Positions 36,779 through 46,150 are shown, numbered from the stretch's first letter. The stretch: DNA of 64,000 nucleotides from Prevotella sp. (GCA_017470055.1 JAFUFD010000004.1:1-64000), one strand, 5' to 3'. Translations and numbers: made by a program. Notes: generated from the sequence alone by a model not told the origin.

Positions 36779-36836
36779 GGCGGCACCTTCGAGACCGTTT
36801 GCTTCTGGCAAACTACCCGAAAGGTGCCGCCTTTTT
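36779..36836 (+). terminator. Terminator closing the signalling operon
   Basis: 11-bp stem GGCGGCACCTT (36779-36789) / AAGGTGCCGCC (36821-36831), with an inner GTTTGC/GCAAAC hairpin, followed by TTTTT. The 36662-37197 gap otherwise holds only AT-rich sequence and the next promoter. Confidence 0.8.
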
Positions 36837-37132
36837 CCCCAAAAAGTAGCACCTTCTTCTGCGAAAAATAGGAGCAAAAATGGCGTTTTTAGGCTGTTTT
36901 TGCCCCTTTTTTCATCACCTTTTGAACTCGTTTTAAGACTAACTCCTTAGTATTCAACTGTTTAACAAAACGCCTCATATTTTGCGTATTTACAGCCAAC
37001 TTCCAACAAGTTTGAAAAATCGCCCTTCTCCAGAAGCACATTGTTAAGAAAAGTCAAATCCGCATATTGTTGATGCCATCGCGTACATTATAAATTTAAA
37101 CATAAAATGCAATTGTTTTCCAGAATATTTAT

Positions 37133-37140
37133 TATCTTTG
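37133..37140 (+). promoter_or_regulatory. -7 promoter box for the 1038-aa surface protein
   Basis: TATCTTTG, with a TTG about 20 nt upstream; the leader to the ATG at 37198 is about 50 nt. Confidence 0.45.
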
Positions 37141-37197
37141 TAGCCGATAATAAACCATTCAAACGAATAAACAAAAACGAACATAAAAATTTCAGTT

Positions 37198-40100
37198 ATG
37201 AAACACAAAGACCTAATGACCATTAGAATGCGGAGGAGTGCAATGCTTCTCCTGATGACGCTCCTCCCGTTTGGGATGTGGGCACAGAATTATGACCTAT
37301 GGGTGAATGGCATTCAAGTTACAGAAGATAATAGAAATGATGTAACTAGTGCCGAGAATAATAATGGTGACCCACAGGTGACTTATAATCCAGAAACTTT
37401 TACTTTGATTCTTGACAATGCAACGTTGACTGGTACTGATATATACCATGCAGGTATTCTCAGTGGACTGAATTCTTTGACCATTTCTATTAAAGGCGAG
37501 AATACTATTGTTCCTAACGATTCCTGTACCGCTATCAGAGCCAATGCCGAAGGAGCACAGACATTAACTATAGTGAAAGGAAGTGATAATTGCTCATTGT
37601 CACTTAATAGTTCCCGCCCAATTAGGGACTTCAATGCTTTAACCCTTACAGGAGTACACTGGAATTGGGGAGAAGATTATACTTATGGTATTGGTAACTT
37701 TGGTTATGGTAATGGTTATGGACTTATTGGTGCAACAGGAGGTGAAGCAGATAATGTTACTCTGAGTGATGAGGCATTGTATCCTCCTTCTATGTTTATA
37801 GCAGGAATGGAACTTGGTTTTGAATATGATAATGGTAATAAACTCTTTTATGCAATTGATTATGCCGATACGTCTTTGGAAGATGTAGCAGAGACAGAAT
37901 TGAACATTCAAGAACCATTTGTAACTCTTTTAGGACCATGTACTGTAACGGCTTATACGCAGAATGGCGATTTTAAGAGTACTACCGTAAAGGGAAAACT
38001 CTTTGGACTTTCTGAAACATCACTCTCTACTGTTTTGGGCAAGGTAAGCACCTTACAGGCTCCGACATTGCAACCTTCTATTGAGGATAGTGATGGATTG
38101 ACATGTCAATTTAGTTCTAGCGCTGTCGCTGATTTCTCTAATATAGCAACAATAAATGAAGAGACAGGTGAGATAACCGTTAATGGTGCAGGCTCTGTTT
38201 CCTTTGCTGTGAATATTACCGATAAATCTCAGGAGACAATATGCACAGTATTGAATCAAAATGACTTGACCTTTACACTGACTGTTGCAGATGGCTATCC
38301 CATTCAGATTAACAATGGCGAAACATTAATACAAATAACAGAGGAAAATCGTAAACATGTGCTTGGCGAAAACAACACAACGGTACAGTTCGACGGCAAG
38401 AACACGCTGATTCTGAATGGTGCCAACATCGCAGGCATTACTATAGAGTCAACTGATTTATTGCCAAGCGGACTGAATGTATATTTGAAGGGGAACAACG
38501 CTATATCAGGAACCTATATTATTGATTCTAATGGATATAATGACCCCATACCCGTAACTTTCACTACTAATGAGGTGACTCCAGGTAATCTGACCTTCAC
38601 CTATGTAGCAGGTGCCGCTGCATTGAATGATGTTGATGGTGCCTTTAGAAGTGTTACTACAAGTTATAAGAATGGGCTGACCGCTACATTGGACCATAAT
38701 ATGGAAGGAAACCAAGTTGTTACATTGTCTGTCACTCTTAAGCCTATTATTGTAGCGGAGACAGGAGAAAATGGTGTTACCTTTGCTGGTGATGGAGATG
38801 ATAGTAATGGTAAAGGTCTTGGTGAAGACATTCAAGGTGTTGGTGATCCAGAAAGTCCATCTGAAAAAGCAGTTGAAGTGAATAATATTTATTATACCCT
38901 TGGAACTGGTGATGGATATTATGTGGATGCGGAAAGAGACAACTTAAAGATTGTGGCCTTGAATACCAAAATGACAGGTGTCCCCAATTACCTGCCTGGT
39001 ACTGCGGAGTTTCTTGCAAACTTCAAGGGCATGACATTCCTCCTGCCAGCAGGTACTGGAACTGTAACAGTGGAAGCGTGCACCTATGGTGGAGGTATTC
39101 TGAATGTTCAGATAGGCGACGATGCTCCTGTACAGTTTACTGACTTGACAAACTTCACAGAGTGTAAAGTGCCTTATGTTATAACGGAGCCAACTTATGT
39201 TTTCATCTATAATAGTGCTCCTGCTGCATCAAGTCGCACCTTCGACGACCGTCGTGCACCAGGACGTAAGGAGACGACAACAGTGGGAATCGGTGGCTTG
39301 AACATCTCTGCTTCTTCTGTTGATGCAGTACCTGAGCCAGCGTTGAGTCCGAAGATGTTGGATAAGAGTCTGGTCGCAACATGGATTTCGGGTAATCACG
39401 TGACTGTTAATGACACGGATGTGGAGGATTTGAATGACGATGTCTTTGACGATCTGACTGGTGGTGCTGCTGCATCCAGAAGAGCAATTGCACCTTCCTT
39501 CATCACGTATGTCGATCTGACTGGTACTGCGATTAAGAATAAAGAGGTTGACCGTACTGCACTTCCCTTCAGCAAACTGAATGAGAATACCTTTATCTAT
39601 ATGCCTGCAGGCAATACGATAAAGGCTGGTACAAAGAATGTGGTGATTGGCTCTGTCTGCGACGAGATGGAACTCAAACAGGAGAACCAACTTGAGGTGG
39701 CTAAGAACTTCACAGCCCTTGAGGCTTCACTCGACAGAACATTCGATACGGAGAAGACGGGTACTATCTATCTGCCCTTCGCACTCAAAGAGGAAAAGGC
39801 AACTGAAATGGGTAAATTCTATGAACTGACTAGTTATGACGGCTCAACGGTATCGATGACTTCTGTCGCATCTACCAAGGCGAACACACCGTATATGTTC
39901 AAACCTGCAAAGATAACATTGTCCGCAGAGATGGTGGATGTGAAGAAAGATGTTCCTGCATCACCTACGGCTGGAGGCATCACCTTCAAAGGAACCTATG
40001 AGTCAAAGAGCATCGTTTCCGACGGAAGTACACAATACTATTGCTTCATGGCTGATGGTGAAAAGGATGGTAAGTTTGTCCATGTGACAGGTACTCCCGT

Positions 40101-40314
40101 AACGGTAAGTCCGTATCGTGCCTACATGGTGAAGTCGGGCGCATCCGCTCGTGACTTGGATGTCATCATTGACGGCTTCGCTACAGGTGTCAGTGTGGTG
40201 AAGGATATAAGAAGTAAGATGGATAATGTCTTCTACGATCTTAGTGGTCGTCGTGTCATGTATCCTACCAAGGGACTGTATATCGTCAATGGTAAAAAGG
40301 TAATCATTAAATAA
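37198..40314 (+). CDS. Large exported surface protein with Prevotella-type C-terminal sorting tail
   Basis: 1038 aa. Signal peptide (MRRSAMLLLMTLLPFGMWAQ). Two similar N-terminal modules start YDLWVNGIQVTEDNRNDV and YPIQINNGETLIQITEENRK and continue into ILDNATL / ILNGANI strands, a tandem beta-solenoid-like pattern. The last 45 residues (MDNVFYDLSGRRVMYPTKGL ... NGKKVIIK) match the tail of the protein at 51163 and the short C-terminal domains of type IX secretion cargo. Roughly the first 600 codons look more AT-rich than the rest, which hints at a mosaic origin. The stop overlaps the RBS region of a 59-residue peptide gene. Confidence 0.75.
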   Translation: MKHKDLMTIRMRRSAMLLLMTLLPFGMWAQNYDLWVNGIQVTEDNRNDVTSAENNNGDPQVTYNPETFTLILDNATLTGTDIYHAGILSGLNSLTISIKGENTIVPNDSCTAIRANAEGAQTLTIVKGSDNCSLSLNSSRPIRDFNALTLTGVHWNWGEDYTYGIGNFGYGNGYGLIGATGGEADNVTLSDEALYPPSMFIAGMELGFEYDNGNKLFYAIDYADTSLEDVAETELNIQEPFVTLLGPCTVTAYTQNGDFKSTTVKGKLFGLSETSLSTVLGKVSTLQAPTLQPSIEDSDGLTCQFSSSAVADFSNIATINEETGEITVNGAGSVSFAVNITDKSQETICTVLNQNDLTFTLTVADGYPIQINNGETLIQITEENRKHVLGENNTTVQFDGKNTLILNGANIAGITIESTDLLPSGLNVYLKGNNAISGTYIIDSNGYNDPIPVTFTTNEVTPGNLTFTYVAGAAALNDVDGAFRSVTTSYKNGLTATLDHNMEGNQVVTLSVTLKPIIVAETGENGVTFAGDGDDSNGKGLGEDIQGVGDPESPSEKAVEVNNIYYTLGTGDGYYVDAERDNLKIVALNTKMTGVPNYLPGTAEFLANFKGMTFLLPAGTGTVTVEACTYGGGILNVQIGDDAPVQFTDLTNFTECKVPYVITEPTYVFIYNSAPAASSRTFDDRRAPGRKETTTVGIGGLNISASSVDAVPEPALSPKMLDKSLVATWISGNHVTVNDTDVEDLNDDVFDDLTGGAAASRRAIAPSFITYVDLTGTAIKNKEVDRTALPFSKLNENTFIYMPAGNTIKAGTKNVVIGSVCDEMELKQENQLEVAKNFTALEASLDRTFDTEKTGTIYLPFALKEEKATEMGKFYELTSYDGSTVSMTSVASTKANTPYMFKPAKITLSAEMVDVKKDVPASPTAGGITFKGTYESKSIVSDGSTQYYCFMADGEKDGKFVHVTGTPVTVSPYRAYMVKSGASARDLDVIIDGFATGVSVVKDIRSKMDNVFYDLSGRRVMYPTKGLYIVNGKKVIIK

Positions 40315-40328
40315 TGGAGGACGGAAAG

Positions 40329-40508
40329 ATGAAAAAGATATATATAGTTCCTCAGATGGATACATACCGCATACAGATGCAAAACAGTCTTCTTGACACT
40401 TCTAACTTGAACCCAGAGGAATGGACTGGAGGAGGCAACGCAGGTGGTCGCTTGTTAGACGAGGATGCTCCATTGAACATCCTGCTGAATGACGAGTTTG
40501 GTTTCTAA
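40329..40508 (+). CDS. 59-aa peptide paired with the upstream surface protein (MKKxYIxP family, copy 1)
   Basis: Starts MKKIYIVPQMDTYRIQMQ, then a short Leu/Ser patch (NSLLDTSNLN) and an acidic/Gly-rich tail ending LLNDEFGF. The ATG at 40329 has GGAGG 7 nt upstream; an ATG at 40314 overlapping the stop is less likely. The same-length peptide at 52417 shares MKK-x-YI-x-P, then [YF]-R-[IL]-x-[ML]-Q and [LM]-L-x-x-S. No transmembrane segment. Function unknown; a leader-like N-terminus with a variable tail resembles precursor peptides, but no maturation genes are nearby. Confidence 0.65.
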   Translation: MKKIYIVPQMDTYRIQMQNSLLDTSNLNPEEWTGGGNAGGRLLDEDAPLNILLNDEFGF

Positions 40509-40529
40509 ACCCAGATAAAATAGGTAGAA

Positions 40530-40565
40530 TGGGGCAGCATCGACAAGGTGCTTGCCCCACTTTTT
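40530..40565 (+). terminator. Terminator after the copy 1 peptide
   Basis: TGGGGCAGCA (40530-40539) pairs with TGCTTGCCCCA (40549-40559, one bulge), followed by CTTTTT. Confidence 0.7.
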
Positions 40566-40606
40566 GAGTCTCTTAGAAAAGATTTTCAAAAAAAGTTCTC
40601 AAAAAG

Positions 40607-40638
40607 TTTGGTAGTTCCGTGAAAAGTGCGTACCTTTG
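40607..40638 (+). promoter_or_regulatory. Promoter TTTG-N20-TACCTTTG for tRNA-Arg
   Basis: TTTG at 40607-40610 and TACCTTTG at 40631-40638, ideal spacing; RNA start about 13 nt before the tRNA 5' end. Confidence 0.7.
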
Positions 40639-40658
40639 CATCCGCAAACGAAAAGGGA

Positions 40659-40732
40659 GGCTCCCTAGCTCAACTGAATAGAGCATCTGACTACGGATCA
40701 GAAGGTTGTGGGTTTGAATCCCGCGGGAGTCA
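40659..40732 (+). tRNA. tRNA-Arg (anticodon ACG)
   Basis: Full cloverleaf of 74 nt without an encoded CCA: acceptor GGCTCCC/GGGAGTC (one G-U), D-stem GCTC/GAGC, anticodon stem TCTGA/TCAGA with loop CTACGGA (anticodon ACG), T-stem GTGGG/CCCGC, discriminator A. ACG is the inosine-modified Arg anticodon reading CGN codons. Confidence 0.95.
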
Positions 40733-40776
40733 CGAAAGAGAAAGGAATCTCAACTGAGATTCCTTTCTCTTTCGTG
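40731..40776. terminator. 22-bp perfect inverted repeat at the tRNA-Arg 3' end
   Basis: CACGAAAGAGAAAGGAATCT... (40731-40752) pairs over 22 bp with 40755-40776. The left arm takes in the last tRNA base pair partner and discriminator. Probably a bidirectional terminator between tRNA-Arg and htpG (htpG stop at 40792), though it lacks a T-run after the stem on the plus strand. Confidence 0.65.
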
Positions 40777-40791
40777 ATATATGTGTAGACC

Positions 40792-42852
40792 TTACTTAAT
40801 AAGGTCTACACTACGTTTCAAGAACTTATCGAGAGCCTCACCTTTCAGCATGCCATTCTGCAGCAAGGCAAGGTCGATGAGTTGATGGACGATGGAATTG
40901 CCCTTGGCATAGTCGGCAAGAATCTGCTGCTTCTTGTCTTTCTGCTCCTGCACAGCCTTCTCGGTATTCGTCTTGTCGTCCTTCTCCTCCTGTGTCAGTT
41001 CGTCGGCTTTCTTCTTCTCCTGAGCCTGACGGATAGCGGCAAGGCGAGCCTCTTGTCCTTTCAGTTCACTCTCAACAGGTTTGAGAGCCTCTTCTGTTGA
41101 CGACTTGCATTCATCAAGGACACGCTTTACCAAAGGATGGTCGCTGTTCAGCACGAGGTTGAGGGAGTCGGGCATCTGTGCATAGAAGTTCATACCAGGC
41201 TGGAAACGGCTCATCTCCTTCATACGGCGCATATACTCGTTCTGCGTTATCATCACAGGACGGCTCTCTGCGCCCAGTGCCTGTACCTCCACCATAAACT
41301 CGGTCTTCTCCAGTTTTGGCATCTGGGAACGGAAGACGGATGACAAATTGGCAGACTCGTCCTCTGACAAGGTTGACTTTGGTGCGTCGTCTTTCACAAT
41401 CAGTCGCTCGATGATATCGGAGTCAACACGGGTAAAGCGGCTCTTCTCGAATTTCTGCTCCAGCATCTGGATGGCAGGTACGTCAAGTTGTCCGTCTAAC
41501 AGCAGTACACTGTAGCCCTTGTCCTTCGCCGCCTGGATATAACTGTACTGCTCCTCCTTGTCGGTGGCATAGAGATAGACGAGGGTGTCGTCCTTGTCCT
41601 TCTGGGCACTCTCGATGAGGGTCTTGTACTCATCGAATGTGAAGTATTTTCCGTCTGTGTCCTTTATCAGGGCGAAGTCCTTGGCACGGTCGTAGAAACT
41701 CTCCTCGCTGAGCATTCCATAGTTGATGAAGAGTTTCAGGTCGTCCCATTTCTCCTCATACTGTTTGCGGTCCTCCTTGAAGATGCTCTGCAAGCGGTCG
41801 GCAACCTTCTTGGTGATATAGGTGGATATCTTCTTCACGTCACGGTCGCTCTGCAGATAGGAGCGGCTGACGTTCAGAGGAATGTCCGGCGAGTCGATGA
41901 CACCATGCAACAGGGTCAGGAACTCAGGGACGATGCCCTCCACCTGGTCGGTCACGAATACCTGATTGCAATAGAGTTGGATCTTGTTACGCTGCAAATC
42001 GATGTTCGACTTGATGCGGGGGAAGTACAGGATACCCGTCAGGTTGAAGGGATAGTCGACATTCAGATGGATCCAGAACATCGGCTCGTCGCTCATGGGG
42101 TAGAGGGTACGATAGAAACTCTTGTAGTCCTCGTCCTTCAAACCAGAGGGCGCCTTGGTCCATAACGGCTCCACATTATTAATAATATTATCCTCGGCGG
42201 TGTCCACCATCTTTTTCTCGTCAGAAGACCATTCCTGTTTCTTGCCGAAAGCGACAGGAACAGCCATGAACTTACAGTATTTGGTGAGCAGTTCCTGAAT
42301 CTTCTGCTTCTCCAAAAACTCCTTGCAGTCGTCGTCGATATACAGGATGATGTCGGAGCCACGGTCCTCTTTCTCCGCCTCGTCAATCTCGTAGGCGGGA
42401 CTGCCGTCGCAACTCCATTTCACAGCCTTGGCACCGTCCTTATACGACTTGGTGATAATCTCCACCTTCTTGGACACCATGAACGACGAGTAGAAGCCCA
42501 GTCCGAAGTGTCCGATGATGTTGTTGGCGTTGTCCTTGTATTTCTCCAGGAAGTCGTTGACTCCAGAGAAAGCGATCTGGTTGATATACTTGTCGATCTC
42601 CTCCTCTGTCATACCGATACCACGGTCGCTGATGGTGATAGTGCCTTTTTCGGTATCCAGACTGATATGGACGGCAAGGTCGCCCAACTCACCCTTGAAC
42701 TCGCCCTGCTCCTTCAGGGTCTTCAACTTCTGGGTGGCGTCGACAGCGTTGCTGACCATCTCACGGAGGAATATCTCATGATCGCTGTAGAGAAACTTTT
42801 TGATGACGGGGAAGATGTTCTCAGTAGTAACCCCGATATTACCTTTTTGCAT
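40792..42852 (-). CDS. htpG: Molecular chaperone HtpG (Hsp90 family)
   Basis: 686 aa. N-terminal GHKL ATPase (FLREMVSNAVDATQKL, ISDRGIGMTEEEID, IGHFGLGFYSSF), middle domain with LNVSRSYLQSDRDVKKI, and a C-terminal dimerisation region with a charged, Glu/Lys-rich insert (about residues 600-650), which is common in Bacteroidetes HtpG. Cytosolic ATP-dependent folding chaperone. Divergent from map. Confidence 0.97.
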   Translation of the reverse strand: MQKGNIGVTTENIFPVIKKFLYSDHEIFLREMVSNAVDATQKLKTLKEQGEFKGELGDLAVHISLDTEKGTITISDRGIGMTEEEIDKYINQIAFSGVNDFLEKYKDNANNIIGHFGLGFYSSFMVSKKVEIITKSYKDGAKAVKWSCDGSPAYEIDEAEKEDRGSDIILYIDDDCKEFLEKQKIQELLTKYCKFMAVPVAFGKKQEWSSDEKKMVDTAEDNIINNVEPLWTKAPSGLKDEDYKSFYRTLYPMSDEPMFWIHLNVDYPFNLTGILYFPRIKSNIDLQRNKIQLYCNQVFVTDQVEGIVPEFLTLLHGVIDSPDIPLNVSRSYLQSDRDVKKISTYITKKVADRLQSIFKEDRKQYEEKWDDLKLFINYGMLSEESFYDRAKDFALIKDTDGKYFTFDEYKTLIESAQKDKDDTLVYLYATDKEEQYSYIQAAKDKGYSVLLLDGQLDVPAIQMLEQKFEKSRFTRVDSDIIERLIVKDDAPKSTLSEDESANLSSVFRSQMPKLEKTEFMVEVQALGAESRPVMITQNEYMRRMKEMSRFQPGMNFYAQMPDSLNLVLNSDHPLVKRVLDECKSSTEEALKPVESELKGQEARLAAIRQAQEKKKADELTQEEKDDKTNTEKAVQEQKDKKQQILADYAKGNSIVHQLIDLALLQNGMLKGEALDKFLKRSVDLIK

Positions 42853-42891
42853 ATACCTTATATATTATAATCATTAATTCCTGTCTTTAAT

Positions 42892-42923
42892 TTTGCAAAT
42901 ATCGTGCCATTTTTGTAATTTTG
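42892..42923 (+). promoter_or_regulatory. Promoter TTTG-N20-TAATTTTG for map
   Basis: TTTG at 42892-42895 and TAATTTTG at 42916-42923; the ATG is 22 nt further on. Confidence 0.65.
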
Positions 42924-42945
42924 CAGCGCAAAAGAGAAAATAACA

Positions 42946-43797
42946 ATGAAAAGAAGATGGCATTGTAAACCAGGAGAACAACCTACGGAGTTTGACAAAC
43001 GTATTATGTACTTGGAGAACAAAGGTGCTTTGGTTCCTACCCGTGACTTGATCAAGACCCCAGAGCAGATAGAGGGCATCCGCCGTGCCGGTGTGGTGAA
43101 CACAGGTGTGCTGGATGCGGTGGAGAAAGAGATTCATGCGGGTATGTCGACTTTGGAGATTGACCAGATATGTCGTGACTACTGCGAGGCACATGGTGCC
43201 ATTCCCGCCTGTCTGAACTACGAGGGATTCCCCATGAGTGTCTGCACGAGTATCAACGAGGTGGTATGTCACGGTATTCCCAAAGATACGGATATCTTGG
43301 AGGAGGGCGACATCATCAATGTCGACTTCACGACGATTCTTGACGGCTACTATGCGGATGCCTCCCGTATGTTCATCATCGGAAAGACAACCCCTGAGAA
43401 AGAGCAGTTGGTGCGTGTCACCAAGGAGTGTCTGGAAATTGGTATGGAGGCGGCAAAGCCCTGGGGCTTCGTCAACGAGATCGGCAAGGCGATAGAGAAG
43501 CATGCGAGGAAATACCACTATGGAGTAGTACGTGACCTTTGCGGCCATGGGGTGGGATGCCAGTTCCATGAAGAGCCTGAGGTCTGCCATTTCGCACAGA
43601 AAGAGGCGGGCATGCTCTTGGTGCCAGGTATGGTGTTCACCATTGAGCCGATGATCAACATGGGAACTTGGAAAGTCTTCATTGATGCGGACGACCCCTA
43701 CGGATGGGAAGTCATCTCAGAGGACGAGCAGCCCAGTGCCCAATGGGAGCATACCTTCCTCATGACAGAGCATGGTCTGGAGATATTAACCCATTAA
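42946..43797 (+). CDS. map: Methionine aminopeptidase, type I
   Basis: 283 aa; removes the initiator Met. Metal ligands are in INVDFTTILDGYYADASRMF (Asp, Asp), CGHGVGCQFHEEP (His) and FTIEPMINMG (Glu). The first ~40 residues (MKRRWHCKPGEQPTEFDKRI) are an extension before the catalytic domain, as in the longer bacterial type I forms; a single Cys/His pair there is not a full zinc finger. tsaD follows in the same direction after 30 nt. Confidence 0.95.
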   Translation: MKRRWHCKPGEQPTEFDKRIMYLENKGALVPTRDLIKTPEQIEGIRRAGVVNTGVLDAVEKEIHAGMSTLEIDQICRDYCEAHGAIPACLNYEGFPMSVCTSINEVVCHGIPKDTDILEEGDIINVDFTTILDGYYADASRMFIIGKTTPEKEQLVRVTKECLEIGMEAAKPWGFVNEIGKAIEKHARKYHYGVVRDLCGHGVGCQFHEEPEVCHFAQKEAGMLLVPGMVFTIEPMINMGTWKVFIDADDPYGWEVISEDEQPSAQWEHTFLMTEHGLEILTH

Positions 43798-43827
43798 CGT
43801 TCGCAATATCGAATATTGTAATATCGA

Positions 43828-44856
43828 ATGACAAAAGAAATCTACATCTTAGGCATAGAAAGTTCATGCGACGACACGTCCGCAGCCGTCCTGAAGGATG
43901 GGGTGCTCTTGTCGAATGTGACAGCCTCGCAGGCGGTCCATGAGGCATACGGCGGTGTGGTGCCGGAACTTGCCTCCCGTGCCCATCAGCAGAATGTGGT
44001 CCCTGTCGTCGACCAGGCGATCAAGAAGGCTGGTATCACGAAGGAGCAACTGACGGCAATAGCCTTCACCCGTGGTCCTGGACTGATGGGTTCCCTGTTG
44101 GTGGGAGTCAGTTTCGCCAAGGGCTTTGCCCGCTCTCTGGGGATTCCCTTGATTGACGTGAACCACCTGCAAGGACATGTCATGGCACACTTCATCAAGG
44201 AGTCGGAGGATGACTCGAATCAGCCGCCACTTCCTTTCCTCTGTCTGCTGGTCAGCGGTGGTAACTCCCAGATTGTCAAGGTGAATGCCTATAACGACAT
44301 GGAAGTGTTAGGGCAGACCATCGACGATGCAGCAGGCGAGGCTATCGATAAATGCTCGAAGGTGATGGGACTGGGCTATCCTGGTGGCCCCATCATCGAC
44401 CGTCTGGCTCGACAGGGCAATCCCAAGGCATACCAGTTTGCCGAACCGCAAATCCCTGGTCTCGACTATAGTTTCTCAGGTCTCAAGACCTCGTTCCTGT
44501 ACAATATGAGGAAATGGGTGGAGGAAGACCCCGATTTCATCGAGCACCATAAAGAGGATATCGCTGCCTCGTTGGAATGGACCATTGTGGATATCCTGAT
44601 GAAGAAATTGCGCCTTGCCGTCAAGCAGACGGGTATCAAGCATGTTGCCGTGGCGGGTGGCGTGAGTGCCAATAATGGACTGCGCAATGCCTTCCACGAC
44701 CACGCCAAGCGTTATGGGTGGACCATCTACATCCCTAAGTTCAGTTTTACCACCGATAATGCCGCCATGATCGGCATCGTGGGCTATTACAAATATCTCG
44801 ATGGCGTGACGTGTCCTATTGATGTGCCCGCCTTCTCAAAGGTAACATTTAAATAA
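43828..44856 (+). CDS. tsaD: tRNA N6-adenosine threonylcarbamoyltransferase
   Basis: 342 aa; transfers the threonylcarbamoyl group to A37 of ANN-decoding tRNAs. ILGIESSCDDTSAAVL, the metal-binding HLQGHVMAH and LLVSGGNSQIVKV blocks, and TDNAAMIGIVGYYK near the end are diagnostic. Followed 6 nt later by the pncC/cinA-like gene. Confidence 0.97.
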   Translation: MTKEIYILGIESSCDDTSAAVLKDGVLLSNVTASQAVHEAYGGVVPELASRAHQQNVVPVVDQAIKKAGITKEQLTAIAFTRGPGLMGSLLVGVSFAKGFARSLGIPLIDVNHLQGHVMAHFIKESEDDSNQPPLPFLCLLVSGGNSQIVKVNAYNDMEVLGQTIDDAAGEAIDKCSKVMGLGYPGGPIIDRLARQGNPKAYQFAEPQIPGLDYSFSGLKTSFLYNMRKWVEEDPDFIEHHKEDIAASLEWTIVDILMKKLRLAVKQTGIKHVAVAGGVSANNGLRNAFHDHAKRYGWTIYIPKFSFTTDNAAMIGIVGYYKYLDGVTCPIDVPAFSKVTFK

Positions 44857-44862
44857 ATTGTC

Positions 44863-45375
44863 ATGTTAGATTTTGAAAGTAAGATTATCAGCAGGGAGGT
44901 CAGTCAACTGCTCTGGGAAATGGAGAAGACTGTAGGTACAGCCGAAAGTTGTACGGGTGGACGTATTGCCGAGGCACTCATCTCTATCCCTGGTGCGTCG
45001 AAGTATTTCAAAGGTGGTGTTGTCTCTTATGTTGACGAGATCAAAGAGCGACTGCTGAATGTCGACGCACAAGTGTTGGAGGAGCAGACTGCCGTCTGTG
45101 AGGAAGTGGCTCGCCAAATGGTCATTGGCGCTTGTAAGACACTCAATACCGACTACGCCATTTCCGCTACAGGTTTCGCTGGTCCGACAGGCGGTACAAA
45201 GGATATCCCTGTTGGCACTATCTGGCTTGCCTGCGGAACCCCCGACCAGCAGGTTACCCTCAAAGTGGAGGAGGACCACGGACGGGACATCAATCTCGCT
45301 ATCGCCACCCATAAAGCGATGCAGATGTTTCTGGATTACCTCAAAACAGAAGTGGGAGAGACAACGGAGCGTTAA
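44863..45375 (+). CDS. CinA C-terminal domain protein (nicotinamide-nucleotide amidohydrolase PncC-like)
   Basis: 170 aa, corresponding to the CinA C-terminal domain only: VGTAESCTGGRIAEALISIP, GGVVSYVDEIKERLLNV, and AISATGFAGPTGGTKDIPVG. The family deamidates NMN to NaMN in pyridine nucleotide salvage. Stand-alone length is normal for PncC. Confidence 0.92.
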   Translation: MLDFESKIISREVSQLLWEMEKTVGTAESCTGGRIAEALISIPGASKYFKGGVVSYVDEIKERLLNVDAQVLEEQTAVCEEVARQMVIGACKTLNTDYAISATGFAGPTGGTKDIPVGTIWLACGTPDQQVTLKVEEDHGRDINLAIATHKAMQMFLDYLKTEVGETTER

Positions 45376-45434
45376 AAAATATTAAGAGATGGCGAAATCT
45401 CTAAACTTTAAACGCTAAACTCTAAACTTTTTCG

Positions 45435-45442
45435 TACCTTTG
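45435..45442 (+). promoter_or_regulatory. -7 promoter box for the rpmB-rpmG operon
   Basis: TACCTTTG, about 50 nt before rpmB. Just upstream, CTAAACTTTAAACG and CTAAACTCTAAACTTT repeat imperfectly. Confidence 0.5.
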
Positions 45443-45493
45443 CACCCTGTTTGGAGTAAGTTATATTTTAGGAACAAGTAAAAGTAGATAGAA

Positions 45494-45757
45494 ATGTCTA
45501 AAATTTGTCAAATTACGGGAAAGAAGGCACAGATAGGTAACAACGTGTCTCACTCAAAGCACCGCACAAAGCGTAGTTTTGATGTAAACCTGTTCAGCAA
45601 GAAGTTCTACTATGTCGAGGAGGCTTGCTGGATTCAGTTGAAGATCAGCGCCGCTGGTCTGCGTATGATTAATAAGGTTGGTCTGGACGCTGCCCTGAAG
45701 CAGGCTGTTGCTAAAGGTTATGTAGACTGGAAGGACATTAAAGTAATAGGAGACTAA
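45494..45757 (+). CDS. rpmB: 50S ribosomal protein L28
   Basis: 87 aa: [20 protein letters not shown], then SKHRTKRSF and [18 protein letters not shown]. Typical L28. Start of the rpmB-rpmG-DUF4295 trio. Confidence 0.97.
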   Translation: MSKICQITGKKAQIGNNVSHSKHRTKRSFDVNLFSKKFYYVEEACWIQLKISAAGLRMINKVGLDAALKQAVAKGYVDWKDIKVIGD

Positions 45758-45762
45758 TTATT

Positions 45763-45954
45763 ATGGCAGGCAAGAAAGCAAAAGGTAATCGCGTACAGGT
45801 CATCCTGGAGTGCACCGAGATGAAAGAGAGTGGACTTCCTGGAACAAGCCGTTATATCACGACGAAGAACCGTAAGAACACTCCTGAGAGAATGGAATTG
45901 AAGAAGTATAACCCCATCCTGAAGCGCATGACTGTGCACAAGGAGATTAAATAA
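45763..45954 (+). CDS. rpmG: 50S ribosomal protein L33
   Basis: 63 aa with the L33 pattern [40 protein letters not shown]. The Cys pairs of zinc-binding L33 are absent (only one Cys), so it is the C- type. 5 nt after rpmB. Confidence 0.96.
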   Translation: MAGKKAKGNRVQVILECTEMKESGLPGTSRYITTKNRKNTPERMELKKYNPILKRMTVHKEIK

Positions 45955-45966
45955 TCTATTTAAAGC

Positions 45967-46125
45967 ATGGCAAAGAAAACCGTCGCTACCCTCCATGAAG
46001 GTTCTAAGGATGGTCGCGCTTACACAAAAGTAATCAAGATGGTAAAGAGCCCAAAGACTGGTGCTTACATCTTCGATGAGCAGATGGTTCCTAACGAGGC
46101 TGTTAAGGACTTCTTCAAGAACTAA
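45967..46125 (+). CDS. DUF4295 protein
   Basis: 52 aa: MAKKTVATLHEGSKDGRAYT, then KVIKMVKSPKTGAY and DFFKN at the end. DUF4295 is a small basic protein found after rpmG in Bacteroidetes; its position suggests a ribosome-associated role. Start 12 nt after the rpmG stop. Confidence 0.9.
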   Translation: MAKKTVATLHEGSKDGRAYTKVIKMVKSPKTGAYIFDEQMVPNEAVKDFFKN

Positions 46126-46150
46126 GAGTTGAAAGTTAATATAGAAAAAG

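Noticed and set aside
40614..40776. Integration (att) site at tRNA-Arg
   Set aside because: No integrase, no direct repeat of the tRNA 3' end elsewhere in the window; both sides are ordinary chromosome.
43798..43827. AATATCGAAT direct repeat before tsaD as operator
   Set aside because: Two short AT-rich copies 5 nt apart inside an operon gap; too little to support a regulatory call.
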